DNA from: Sphingobacterium deserti
GTDB lineage: Bacteria; Bacteroidota; Bacteroidia; Sphingobacteriales; Sphingobacteriaceae
Direction of reading: 5' to 3'
Length of the DNA stretch: 62,863 nt
Assembly (NCBI RefSeq): GCF_000757725.1
Contig: NZ_JJMU01000001.1
Coordinates: 1 to 62,863 of the forward strand
Both the position numbers and the translations under genes were made by a program. Below, piece after piece: positions 45,678 through 54,213 of this stretch; position 1 is the first letter of the stretch; each line of letters opens with the position of its first letter. The notes beneath the pieces were generated by a model, which made no database searches, was not told the DNA's origin, and was given only the letters and a program-made list of their open reading frames with translations.

Positions 45678-47816
45678 TTAAACGGCGATGTGCATGGTTT
45701 TTGGCTCCCGATCCCAGTTTCTATGCTGTGCTATTGCCGCTATGAATTTTTGTGGTTCATCATCGAGCAAGATCGCTTTGTCATCACGAAAGTCTTTCGC
45801 GGCAGATTTTTCAAACAATTCTTTCGCTCGGCCTTCAAAAGCCAATGCTTTACAATGTTTGACAGCTTCATTGATAAACTTAAATACCTTCCCTTGTTTA
45901 GCCAATGAATCTATACTTTCCTTACCGCAAGGAATGTAAACAGCATCAAATAGCACGCTCTCCGTAGTCGGCAATGCTGCGTCTACCTTATGCTCCATAC
46001 CCTTGCTACACGTGATCACACCACCTTTTGGCGCAATCAATTTGACAATTGCTTTTTCAGCCAACAGGGCAGCTTGCATTTTTCCGAAACCGTCCATATC
46101 AAAACCATTATCGACTAAAACCGCAATTTGACGCGTGGCTATTGGGTACGCCGTAGACGTCTCCTGACTCAAGGTAGGAGATTTTTCCAAATAGATTTTC
46201 GCTTTGCCCGGCTGTTGCGCTTCTACATCTTCGTCTGCGCCAACATTCCTATTGATAGGACCTTCAATTTCGGATGGAACAGGTAGCCCTATGCCCTCTG
46301 CGACTCGCTGTGCTAGATTGTGATCGATTTGATCTAGTAAATAGAGCATTCTCGATTTTATAGGATCTATCGTACATTTCCCCAGTTCGAAGGTATAGGC
46401 TCCGATAAGATGTTCCTTTTCCCAATTGGAAAGACTGCGGTACAATAGTGCAGGTTGTGAGAAATGGTCGCTAAAACTTGCTGAACGCGCACGTACTTTA
46501 TTACCATCTATACGTTCTTCGTAGCTGGAGAAGCCCCCATCTGCTATTTTCGAAAGAAATGGACATCCGCCAGCCATGGAGTTCGGATGGTACGCCACCT
46601 TCCCTTTGTTAATTGTGGTACGCATCTGCGCATCCCGCTGATTATTATGTACCGGCGCTACAGAGCGATTTATTGGGAGTTCGTGGAAATTAGGCCCGCC
46701 CAGTCGAGAAAGCTGTGTATCAGTATAAGAAAACAGGCGTCCCTGCAAAAGAGGATCATTGGTGAAATCTATCCCCGGCACGATATGCCCCGGGTGAAAT
46801 GCCACTTGTTCCGTTTCGGCAAAGAAATTATCAGGGTTTCTGTCCAAGGTCATCTTACCCACAATTTTTACCGGCACCATTTCCTCTGGGATAAGTTTGG
46901 TCGCATCTAACAGGTCGAAGTCAAATTTATGTTCATCTTCTTCGGGAATGATTTGTATTCCCAATTCCCATGACGGGAAATTTCCGCTTTCAATAGCGTC
47001 CCAAAGGTCGCGTCTATGAAAGTCTGGATCGGCACCGTTTACTTTCAAGGCTTCATCCCAAGTTACCGAGTGAACACCTAATTCGGGCTTCCAGTGAAAC
47101 CGAACAAAATGAGCTTTTCCGGCGTCATTGATCAACCTAAAGGTATGAATACCGAACCCCTCCATCATGCGTAAGCTGCGCGGAATCGCGCGGTCGCTCA
47201 TCGCCCACATATGGTTGTGCAGCGTTTCTGTTGCTAAAGAAACAAAATCATAAAATGTATCGTGCGCAGACGCTGCTTGCGGTATCTCATTATCGGGTTC
47301 AGGTTTTACCGAGTGAATTAGATCTGGAAACTTCATCGCGTCCTGGATAAAGAATACCGGGGTGTTATTCCCTACTAAATCAAAGACACCTTCATTCGTG
47401 TAAAATTTTACGGCAAAACCGCGGATGTCACGCGCGAGATCAGCAGACCCCTTACTACCCGCTACAGTAGAAAACCGAACAAATATAGGTACCTTTTGGC
47501 TCGTGTCGGTCAAAAACGAGGCACGTGTAAGTGTGCTCAAATCTTCGTAAAGTTCGAAATATCCGTGGGCGCCGCTACCGCGAGCATGCACGATGCGCTC
47601 TGGAATACGTTCATGATCGAAATGCGTGATCTTCTCCCGCAATATAAAATCTTCCAATAAGGTAGCCCCTCTGCTCCCCCCTTTCAAAGAATTTGCATCG
47701 TTGTTAATCTTTACCCCCTGATCGGTAGTCATTGGGTGGCCAGCATCATCCTGACTAAAATTCGCAAGGTCTCGCTGTTTTGATAATTGGTCTGTCTTTA
47801 CTGTGCTCTTCTCCAT
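45678..47816 (-). CDS. katE: large-subunit catalase with C-terminal DJ-1/PfpI-like domain
   Basis: 712 residues, the size of HPII-type catalases (about 700-750). Distal heme-site motif RIVHARGSGAHGYFE with the essential His near 75, substrate channel/Asn region NNTPVFFIQD, heme-ligand Tyr in RLFSYTDTQLSRLG near 350, and an N-terminal extension before the catalase core. The C-terminal 150 residues (from RQIAVLVDNGFDMDGFGKM) are a DJ-1/PfpI-like flavodoxin domain typical of KatE. It disproportionates hydrogen peroxide in the cytoplasm. It is monocistronic with a strong terminator. Size and domain order justify the katE name, although gene symbols in Bacteroidota vary. Confidence 0.93.
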   Translation of the reverse strand: MEKSTVKTDQLSKQRDLANFSQDDAGHPMTTDQGVKINNDANSLKGGSRGATLLEDFILREKITHFDHERIPERIVHARGSGAHGYFELYEDLSTLTRASFLTDTSQKVPIFVRFSTVAGSKGSADLARDIRGFAVKFYTNEGVFDLVGNNTPVFFIQDAMKFPDLIHSVKPEPDNEIPQAASAHDTFYDFVSLATETLHNHMWAMSDRAIPRSLRMMEGFGIHTFRLINDAGKAHFVRFHWKPELGVHSVTWDEALKVNGADPDFHRRDLWDAIESGNFPSWELGIQIIPEEDEHKFDFDLLDATKLIPEEMVPVKIVGKMTLDRNPDNFFAETEQVAFHPGHIVPGIDFTNDPLLQGRLFSYTDTQLSRLGGPNFHELPINRSVAPVHNNQRDAQMRTTINKGKVAYHPNSMAGGCPFLSKIADGGFSSYEERIDGNKVRARSASFSDHFSQPALLYRSLSNWEKEHLIGAYTFELGKCTIDPIKSRMLYLLDQIDHNLAQRVAEGIGLPVPSEIEGPINRNVGADEDVEAQQPGKAKIYLEKSPTLSQETSTAYPIATRQIAVLVDNGFDMDGFGKMQAALLAEKAIVKLIAPKGGVITCSKGMEHKVDAALPTTESVLFDAVYIPCGKESIDSLAKQGKVFKFINEAVKHCKALAFEGRAKELFEKSAAKDFRDDKAILLDDEPQKFIAAIAQHRNWDREPKTMHIAV

Positions 47817-47973
47817 AACGCATTTGTTTTATGTTTCCTATCGAACAATAATGGAATAGCTTCGTTTCGTAAATTTTGTATATACTATAATTTATAAAGG
47901 TTCTATCATTTCGGGATCTGGGTGAATAAAGCATCCGCTACATTATCTAGACCCTAAAGTGAGCCCAATGAAA

Positions 47974-48005
47974 AAAGAGAAGGTCGCTATTACAACCTTC
48001 TCTTT
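47974..48005 (-). terminator. terminator of the DJ-1/PfpI gene
   Basis: Stem AAAGAGAAGGT/ACCTTCTCTTT (11 bp) with a 10-nt loop; minus-strand T-run follows. It lies 49 nt downstream of the DJ-1/PfpI stop. Confidence 0.72.
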
Positions 48006-48053
48006 AATCTTAAACTTAAATACGAACCTTTCTTTTCTCGTTAGGTAGACTTA

Positions 48054-48596
48054 TTATTGTTCCTCCGTATCTTTTAAATAATCAATAATTGCCCCGTTAA
48101 AGGCGTCGAGATCCTCCGGCGTTCGGCTGGTGATAAGATTACCATCGACAACAACTTCGCTATCTTCCCATTCGGCTCCGGCGTGCACGAGATCTGTCTT
48201 AATGTTTTTTACGGATGTAAGTCGCTTCCCACCGACATAACCATTTTCTGTCAAAATAAGCGGGCCATGACAAATAGCTGCGATAAGCTTTCCATCATCC
48301 ACAAACTTGTTGAGAAAAATTATACTTTCTTCACTGACACGTAGTTTATCTGGATTCAACACGCCCCCTGGCAGAATAATCGCGCGGTAATCCGAAGCAT
48401 TTGCCTCTGTTACGTGCACATCTACGTTGAAGTCCTTACCCCAGTCTGTCTTATCCCATGATTTGATGCTGCTCTCTTCATTGGGTGATATAATATGCAC
48501 GTCGTATCCCTGCTCTTCAAGTTTTTGTTTTGGAGAGGTCAATTCTACTTCTTCAAATCCGAGTTCTGTTAAAATTGCTATTTTCTCTTTCATCAT
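48054..48596 (-). CDS. DJ-1/PfpI family protein, general stress type
   Basis: 180 residues, the standard length for single-domain PfpI/YhbO-like proteins. N-terminus KIAILTELGFEEVELTSPKQKL, nucleophile elbow AICHGP with Cys near 110, and the conserved ILPGGVLNPD segment. Members act as glyoxalase/deglycase or protease-like stress proteins and are often induced with catalase. It lies upstream of the catalase gene on the same strand but is separated by its own terminator. Which activity applies is unclear. Confidence 0.87.
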   Translation of the reverse strand: MMKEKIAILTELGFEEVELTSPKQKLEEQGYDVHIISPNEESSIKSWDKTDWGKDFNVDVHVTEANASDYRAIILPGGVLNPDKLRVSEESIIFLNKFVDDGKLIAAICHGPLILTENGYVGGKRLTSVKNIKTDLVHAGAEWEDSEVVVDGNLITSRTPEDLDAFNGAIIDYLKDTEEQ

Positions 48597-48668
48597 CTTT
48601 GTATTTTATTACCATAAAACGAACGTGCGCCGTCGTATAAAGTTTTAATCAAAATGAATTCTAAACCG

Positions 48669-48676
48669 TACCTTTG
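48669..48676 (+). promoter_or_regulatory. -7 promoter element of mnmE
   Basis: TACCTTTG matches TAnnTTTG exactly and ends only 4 nt before the ATG at 48681; TTTTA about 21 nt upstream is a weak -33. The predicted transcript would start at or within a few bases of the ATG. Confidence 0.45.
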
Positions 48677-48680
48677 CGGG

Positions 48681-50057
48681 ATGTCAACTGATTTAATTTC
48701 GCAAGATACCATCGTAGCACTTGCTACATCATCTGGAGCGAATGGCGCTATCGCAGTCATTCGATTATCAGGTGCGGAAGCAATAGCAATTACGAATGCG
48801 GTATTTAAAGGAAAAGATCTGCTTAAAGAAGCTTCTCATACGATTCACTTTGGTACGATCCGCGATGGCGAAGAAATAATAGATGAGGTACTTGTTTCTC
48901 TGTTTATAGGACCAAACTCCTATACAAAAGAAAATGTGGTTGAAATTTCAACGCATAACTCAAAGTATATCATTGAACGACTGATTAACCTGCTCTTGAA
49001 AAAAGGAGCTCGAGCGGCTCGGGCGGGCGAGTTTACATTAAGGGCATTTTTAAACGGCGGTTTGGATCTATCGCAAGCGGAAGCTGTAGCTGATCTTATC
49101 GCGTCAAATTCTGCCGCTTCTCATCAGGTGGCCATGCAACAAATGCGTGGCGGCTTCTCCAACCAACTTAAAAAGTTACGCGAAGACTTGGTACATTTTG
49201 CATCGTTAATCGAATTGGAACTTGATTTTGGCGAAGAAGATGTGGAGTTTGCAAATCGCGATCAGTTGAAATCGCTTATTTTAAATATCGAACAGGTAAT
49301 TCGTCGACTCATATCTTCATTTGAGCAGGGCAATGTGCTGAAAAACGGCGTCCCGGTCGTAATTGCAGGAAAACCAAATGTTGGAAAATCTACTTTACTT
49401 AATGCATTATTGAACGAAGAACGTGCGATAGTATCCGATATAGCAGGCACAACGCGGGATACCATAGAAGACGAAATAAATATACAGGGTATCACCTTTC
49501 GTTTCATCGACACCGCGGGCATTCGCGAAACGCTCGACGTGATTGAGGCAAAAGGTGTTGAGCGCACACGGGACAAAATGAAGCAAGCGAGCCTGATTAT
49601 TTATTTGTTCGATCCTACGCAGGATTCACTGGAAACTGCCCAGCAACAGATCGCCGAACTTTCTGCGTTAAACATTGCTTTCGTAACGCTAATCAATAAA
49701 TCCGATCTGCTGTCAGCTGCAGAAAGACAAACCTTCGAAGTGTTAGCTCCTGTGTATATCTCTGCAAAGGAGCAAATAGGCATCGAAGAGCTTAAAACCG
49801 AACTGCTTCGTCAAGTAAATCTACTCAATATTCAAACGGACGATGTACTGGTTACAAATATCCGACATGTAGAAGCCTTACAGAAAACGCAGGAATCGCT
49901 CGAACGTGTGCTGTATGGTATAGATAATCCCGTGACGTCTGATTTCTTGGCCATGGATATTCGGCAAGCTCTTCATCACCTTGGTGAAATTACGGGCAGC
50001 GTAACAACAGATGACTTGCTGGAAAACATCTTTTCCAAGTTTTGTATTGGGAAGTAG
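48681..50057 (+). CDS. mnmE: tRNA modification GTPase MnmE
   Basis: About 458 residues from the ATG at 48681; an in-frame ATG at 48654 lies upstream of the promoter element and is rejected. N-terminal folate-binding domain with TIVALATSSGANGAIAVIRLSG, central helical region, and the inserted GTPase domain: G1 GKPNVGKST, G2 GTTRD, G3 DTAG, G4 NKSD. The C-terminus ends FCIGK, the conserved Cys-containing tail. MnmE with MnmG installs cmnm5 groups at the wobble uridine of several tRNAs. It stands alone. The near-leaderless start is unusual. Confidence 0.96.
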   Translation: MSTDLISQDTIVALATSSGANGAIAVIRLSGAEAIAITNAVFKGKDLLKEASHTIHFGTIRDGEEIIDEVLVSLFIGPNSYTKENVVEISTHNSKYIIERLINLLLKKGARAARAGEFTLRAFLNGGLDLSQAEAVADLIASNSAASHQVAMQQMRGGFSNQLKKLREDLVHFASLIELELDFGEEDVEFANRDQLKSLILNIEQVIRRLISSFEQGNVLKNGVPVVIAGKPNVGKSTLLNALLNEERAIVSDIAGTTRDTIEDEINIQGITFRFIDTAGIRETLDVIEAKGVERTRDKMKQASLIIYLFDPTQDSLETAQQQIAELSALNIAFVTLINKSDLLSAAERQTFEVLAPVYISAKEQIGIEELKTELLRQVNLLNIQTDDVLVTNIRHVEALQKTQESLERVLYGIDNPVTSDFLAMDIRQALHHLGEITGSVTTDDLLENIFSKFCIGK

Positions 50058-50424
50058 TTGGGTATTACTGGACAAAAGGTTCTATTTTCTCGTAAAGATC
50101 TGAACAGATTAAAATCTAGGCTGTGATTCAGTGAAAGGTATGATGGCAAGTATGAGTAGGGTTGATAGCTAGTCGATAAGTAATGAAAAATATAATACGG
50201 TATATTGCTGTGCGTATTCAGAAACAACTTGCTAATCTTTATCAGTCTTAATCTATGTGGATTAACCTAACTGATGAGCAAAAGCTTCAGGTTTTGTAGC
50301 AACATAAAGACTCCAAACGATCAGCAGCAATTGTAGTTGAAATTCAAGTTTTGTTTGGCTTTCACTGCAAATCAACCGAGATGACAGGATATTTTGTAAA
50401 TTCGTTTGGATAATCAACATACCT
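50058..50424. other. intergenic region with possible transposase remnant
   Basis: No intact gene. A short frame at 50255-50413 reads like the first helix-turn-helix part of an IS-type transposase (NLTDEQKLQVL, then HKDSKRSAAIVV), interrupted in frame by TAG at 50297-50299. It is too short to name with confidence. It ends 12 bp before the DUF1304 start. Confidence 0.25.
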
Positions 50425-50790
50425 ATGGAAGTTCTAACAAAAGTAGTAATCGGGATAGTAGCCCTTGAACACCTTTATATTTTATGGATCGAAATGTTTG
50501 CATGGGAGACCAAGGGCAAGGAGACTTTCAAGTCCTTGCCAAAACACCTGTTTAAGGACACTAAGGGACTAGCAGCAAATCAAGGGCTTTACAACGGATT
50601 TTTAGCGGCGGGTCTTATTTGGTCGTTATTGATAAGCGACGTCACGTGGCAACACCATATCGCCTTGTTCTTCCTAGGCTGCGTTGTTATTGCTGCCGTT
50701 TATGGAGCCATCTCGGCCGAGAAAAGTATCTTTTTTAAACAAGGTCTTCCGGCACTAATAGGGCTTGTCCTGGTGTTGCTTTCTAAATAG
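50425..50790 (+). CDS. DUF1304 family membrane protein
   Basis: 121 residues with four membrane helices. The family pattern is visible: VVIGIVALEHLYILWIEMFAWET at the N-terminus (conserved EH and W-T), AANQGLYNGFLAAGL in the middle, and a C-terminal KQGLPALIGLVLV. DUF1304 proteins are small inner-membrane proteins of unknown function. It appears monocistronic. Confidence 0.85.
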   Translation: MEVLTKVVIGIVALEHLYILWIEMFAWETKGKETFKSLPKHLFKDTKGLAANQGLYNGFLAAGLIWSLLISDVTWQHHIALFFLGCVVIAAVYGAISAEKSIFFKQGLPALIGLVLVLLSK

Positions 50791-51034
50791 CGTAATTGGA
50801 TAGGCATAATAATCATTTATCCCTTACGCCATTGTCGTCTTCACATGAAAGCTTCTATTTTAAAACAGTAAAAATTAGATCCAACAAATAGGTAGCACAG
50901 ATCTAAGCATAGCAAATAGCGGAGTATGATCCATTTCCAACCGAGTTTCGATTTACCGTCGAACGGTCAATAAAATAGTAAGCCATTTGAACAATCATGC
51001 CGTTTGCTCGTTCATCATGAACAAACATCAGAAA

Positions 51035-51652
51035 ATGAAAAAAATAGCTTACATATTAGCAATAAGCGCGGCGGCTTCAGGCCTGCAAGCGTGTGGTAGC
51101 GGGAGTGCTACAGCTAATAACATGTCCGACTCAACGGCCATGTCGACCGATTCAATGCATATGCATACGGATTCTATGTCTATGGATTCTATGGTAATGG
51201 ACTCTATGACCATGCAGTCTAGTGCTATGGATACCACATTCGTTAATACAGCAGCTATCGCAGGGATGGCGGAAGTGCAGATGAGTGAGTTGGCGCAGCA
51301 ACATGCCAGCCACGCGAAAGTGAAGGAGTTTGCAAACATGATGGTTACCGATCATAGCCGTGCAAACGCCGAACTCAAACAAATAGCAGGTTCCAAAAAT
51401 TTAATGTTGCCTGAGAAGCTAGACAAGGCACACATGGATAAGCTCACAATGCTGAAGAGTAAAAAAGGTGCAGAATTTGATAAAGCTTACGTGATGGCCA
51501 TGGTGGAAGGCCATGAAAAAACGGTAGCGTTGATGGAACAGGGCAGTATGTCGTTAAAAGATGCTGATTTGAAAAAATTTGCAACAAAAACGACGCCTGT
51601 AGTAAAGTCGCATTTGGAAGCTATCAAAAAAATTAAATCTGAAATGAAATAA
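51035..51652 (+). CDS. DUF4142 lipoprotein with Met-rich repeat
   Basis: About 205 residues from ATG 51035 (upstream starts at 50987 give no signal peptide). Lipobox GLQAC near 19. A Met/His-rich low-complexity tract follows, built from 5-residue units DSMxM (DSMHM, DSMSM, DSMVM, DSMTM) encoded by near-identical 15-bp DNA repeats at about 51145-51220. The C-terminal DUF4142 domain (from FVNTAAIAGMAEVQMSELAQ to the end) is a ferritin-like helical bundle seen in Bacteroidota and Proteobacteria. The Met-rich tract is unusual and could bind copper, which is inference. Confidence 0.85.
   Translation: MKKIAYILAISAAASGLQACGSGSATANNMSDSTAMSTDSMHMHTDSMSMDSMVMDSMTMQSSAMDTTFVNTAAIAGMAEVQMSELAQQHASHAKVKEFANMMVTDHSRANAELKQIAGSKNLMLPEKLDKAHMDKLTMLKSKKGAEFDKAYVMAMVEGHEKTVALMEQGSMSLKDADLKKFATKTTPVVKSHLEAIKKIKSEMK
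51145..51220 (+). repeat. 15-bp tandem repeat encoding DSMxM
   Basis: Within the DUF4142 gene, units of the form GA(T/C)TCTATGnnnATG follow one another with period 15, encoding DSMSM, DSMVM and DSMTM, with a diverged unit (DSMHM) just before. This is expansion within the coding sequence. Confidence 0.6.
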
Positions 51653-51662
51653 GTGACAAAGA

Positions 51663-51701
51663 AATAATAGCCCCTGACGCATGTTGTGGGCTATTATTTT
51701 T
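51663..51701 (+). terminator. DUF4142 gene terminator
   Basis: 11-bp stem AATAATAGCCC/GGGCTATTATT with a 14-nt loop and a T-run, 11 nt after the stop. Its T-run reaches 51701, just before the next gene's start region. Confidence 0.8.
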
Positions 51702-51720
51702 GCATTTTCAACCCTCCCCC

Positions 51721-52860
51721 ATGGCAGTTACCCTTATTGCTTATCTATTTATCTTTTTCATTCTTCAGTTTGCAGTCGCGGCGTATAATTATTATCGTAA
51801 ACCGCTCCTACCACATTGCACAAAATCATCAAAAGCCAAAATATCAATATTGATTCCGGCGCGGAATGAAGCGAGATCATTACCATTCTTGCTTGAGTCT
51901 TTAAAGCAGCAGTCTTATCCAGACTTTGAAATTATCATTCTCGACGATGAATCGAATGACGGAACAGCAGAGATCGCACTTCAATATGCCAACAGCTTCG
52001 ACAACTTCACGGTGATTAAAGGCAAACCGCTTCCCGCGGGATGGACGGGCAAGAATTTCGCCTGCGCGCAATTGGCGGAAAAGGCTTCTGGTGACTACTT
52101 GCTATTTTTAGATGCAGATATCGTAACACGTCCACAGCTCCTTGCGAGTCTGGCACAGGCCATGTCGCACGACAAGCTTACACTTTTAAGTATTGTACCG
52201 CAACAACAACTAATGACTTTAGGTGAAAAAGTGTCGGTTCCTCTGATGAATCATATGTTGCTTACCCTGCTCCCACTGCCTTTAGTTTCAGAGCATGAAA
52301 TGCCCGTTTTCGCGGCAGCATGCGGACAAGTGATGTGTTTTAACGCTCATAAGTACCATACTTATCAATTCCATGAGCGTGTCAGAACCGAAATCGTCGA
52401 AGATCTATGCATTATGCGCACAGTAAAGCAGCTTTCCCAGAAAGGAAAAACGCTAATGGGCAACAAGTTGGTGGGATGCCGTATGTACAAAGGTTACCTG
52501 GAAGCCGTAAATGGCTTCGGAAAAAACTTTCTCGGTCCATTTAATGATAAAATTGCTCTTTTCCTGACCTATATGCTGCCCATGGTCTTTGGTCCGCTTT
52601 TAGTGTGGTGCTTGACAGGCACTATCGGTTTTCTTACACTGTGTGCGATACTATTTGGCACGCGTATATTGACATCACTACTTGCAAATGAAGACGTCCT
52701 AACGAATGTCGTGTTACTACCTATCACACTATTCAATCTTTTTATTATAGGAAGTACGGCCATCTATATTCATTTAAGTGGCAGGGGGAAGTGGAAAGGA
52801 AGAACAATAAGAAAGGCACCTGTATTACGCTATCCTAGCGACGGTAAGTTATCAGCATAG
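51721..52860 (+). CDS. membrane glycosyltransferase family 2, CruC/CrtQ-like
   Basis: About 379 residues from the ATG at 51721 (a TTG 21 nt upstream lies in the preceding terminator and is rejected). An N-terminal membrane helix (about 4-22) precedes the GT2 domain: ILIPARNEARSLPFLLESL, DDES, the DxD-type FLDADIV and the acceptor-side VRTEIVEDLCIMR. Three further C-terminal membrane helices follow. The combination resembles hydroxychlorobactene/carotenoid glucosyltransferases (CruC) and CrtQ. It would transfer a sugar onto a lipid or carotenoid at the inner membrane. The exact acceptor is not deducible. Confidence 0.8.
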   Translation: MAVTLIAYLFIFFILQFAVAAYNYYRKPLLPHCTKSSKAKISILIPARNEARSLPFLLESLKQQSYPDFEIIILDDESNDGTAEIALQYANSFDNFTVIKGKPLPAGWTGKNFACAQLAEKASGDYLLFLDADIVTRPQLLASLAQAMSHDKLTLLSIVPQQQLMTLGEKVSVPLMNHMLLTLLPLPLVSEHEMPVFAAACGQVMCFNAHKYHTYQFHERVRTEIVEDLCIMRTVKQLSQKGKTLMGNKLVGCRMYKGYLEAVNGFGKNFLGPFNDKIALFLTYMLPMVFGPLLVWCLTGTIGFLTLCAILFGTRILTSLLANEDVLTNVVLLPITLFNLFIIGSTAIYIHLSGRGKWKGRTIRKAPVLRYPSDGKLSA

Positions 52861-53411
52861 TAGCTTTATAAAATCATGTATAAGTAACAAAGTCGCTTTA
52901 AGACAGCTAGCAATAGATCATATTAACATCCCACGCGCAAGCCCATACAGAAACCCACGAAGTGATAATGCTTTTTCATCGTGTTATTACCTCCATTGAT
53001 TAGCTGGAAACGCATAATAGTTCGGTTACCTTCCTCTATTACAATGCAACTGAACCAAACCAGTATCGAACGATTTTACATGAACTAGCTGTAATACTTT
53101 TTCGGAATTCCCGTCTTACTGCTACAATATCATTACACCGTTGCCTTAAAAATAATCGAGCTTGATGCTCGTGTTTCTTCCTAATTTGAATTAAAAACAC
53201 CTGAATAAAAACCGCATTTTTTCTCAAAAGTATTTTTTCTAATGAGCAACCTCACTAAAACCGCTATGAATAGCTTGAATTGTGCATGCAAACTACGTAG
53301 TGCCTAGGTAATTTTTTGATGATTTTTCCCGGCGCTTTTGGGCATTAGACGCAAGGGAATACGCGCATTGTTTTTGTGCCAAATAAACTACATCAGCTAA
53401 AAACACATATT
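52861..53411. other. intergenic region upstream of the sigma factor
   Basis: No supported gene. One ORF of 62 codons on the minus strand (53039-53227) has biased composition and no recognisable domain and is rejected. A small CGAGC/GCTCG hairpin (53156-53170) is present. Confidence 0.3.
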
Positions 53412-53927
53412 ATGACGAATAAAGATTTAACATGTGCCATCCAGGAAAATGTCCCAATTTTAAAGAGCATCGCTTTAAAGTTTACAAAAGATCCTGAGGA
53501 AATACAGGAACTGGTACAGGAGACCCTTGCTCTTTCCCTCAAATTTTATGAGAAATATTTCAATAATCCACGTCTCGTGGCCTGGCTTTACGTGATTATG
53601 AAAAATGTGTATATCAATGGCTACCGCCGAAACCAAAAAAGAGTACGCTATGAACACTTTCAGGTCAGCGGATTTAAAGAAGACGGATGCATGGAACCGT
53701 CTACACAAAACCTTGCAGACAAGAGCTTTCTCGAGAAAGATGTAAAGACATTGTTGAGCAAGTATCCAGGTGAGTATTATGATCTTTTCTTACGCTACAC
53801 CGAGGGCTATAAATATCGGGAGCTTTCCGAGATCTATTCGTTACCAGAAGGAACGGTCAAAACCCGGATCCATCATATGCGTAAATATTTGCAAAAGCAA
53901 TTAGCCGTTTACAGAAAAACAGCTTAG
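53412..53927 (+). CDS. ECF-type RNA polymerase sigma factor
   Basis: 171 residues from the ATG at 53412 (a GTG at 53376 would add 12 residues without homology). Region 2 is recognisable (PEEIQELVQETLALSLKFYEKYF, then the RLVAWLYVIMKNVYINGYRRNQKR promoter-melting block), and region 4 reads YKYRELSEIYSLPEGTVKTRIHHMRKYL. Length fits ECF sigma factors. No anti-sigma factor (typically a FecR-like or zinc-binding membrane protein) is adjacent, so it is an orphan or regulated elsewhere. A very strong hairpin follows downstream (53966-54029). Confidence 0.87.
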   Translation: MTNKDLTCAIQENVPILKSIALKFTKDPEEIQELVQETLALSLKFYEKYFNNPRLVAWLYVIMKNVYINGYRRNQKRVRYEHFQVSGFKEDGCMEPSTQNLADKSFLEKDVKTLLSKYPGEYYDLFLRYTEGYKYRELSEIYSLPEGTVKTRIHHMRKYLQKQLAVYRKTA

Positions 53928-53965
53928 AAAAATTGTTTATACTCCCGCTATAAGATAAGATCGAC

Positions 53966-54029
53966 CTGCCGTCAGGTTCATCACCAATCTTCCCTTTCAG
54001 TCGTTCGATTGAAAGGGAAGATGCGGCAG
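53966..54029. repeat. long imperfect hairpin downstream of the sigma gene
   Basis: CTGCCG (53966-53971) and CGGCAG (54024-54029) enclose a perfect 13-bp stem ATCTTCCCTTTCA (53987-53999)/TGAAAGGGAAGAT (54010-54022) with a 10-nt loop. No T-run follows on either strand, so it is not a standard terminator. It abuts the broken NUDIX fragment. Confidence 0.5.
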
Positions 54030-54036
54030 TTTACGC

Positions 54037-54207
54037 CTATCGGATGAAGCCTCCTGGAAACGCCCATCTACCAATATAGGGTCCTATCCCACGCTTCGTC
54101 AGGAGAATTTTCAAATCTCCTTTATCGAAGCCAAAAATGACACAATCTACTGTGACTGCCGGACGCGGATATGCATAAGTGTACTTTAACTGCAAATTCT
54201 TCATCAT
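54037..54207 (-). pseudogene. N-terminal fragment of a NUDIX/NrtR-type protein
   Basis: 56 codons. The sequence PRPAVTVDCVIFGF followed by KILLTKRGIGPYIGRWAFPGGF is the unmistakable start of a NUDIX hydrolase domain of the NrtR (NAD-regulator) or ADP-ribose pyrophosphatase type. It stops (TAG at 54037-54039) directly after PGGFIR, before the NUDIX box REX2EEXGX can begin, and no continuation is found in other frames. It lies directly downstream of the nicotinamidase gene (7 nt gap). Likely a deletion-truncated NAD-metabolism regulator or enzyme. Confidence 0.72.
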
Positions 54208-54213
54208 GCCCTA

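Noticed and set aside
53039..53227. 62-codon minus-strand ORF upstream of the sigma factor
   Set aside because: Biased composition, no recognisable domain, no signal; likely chance.
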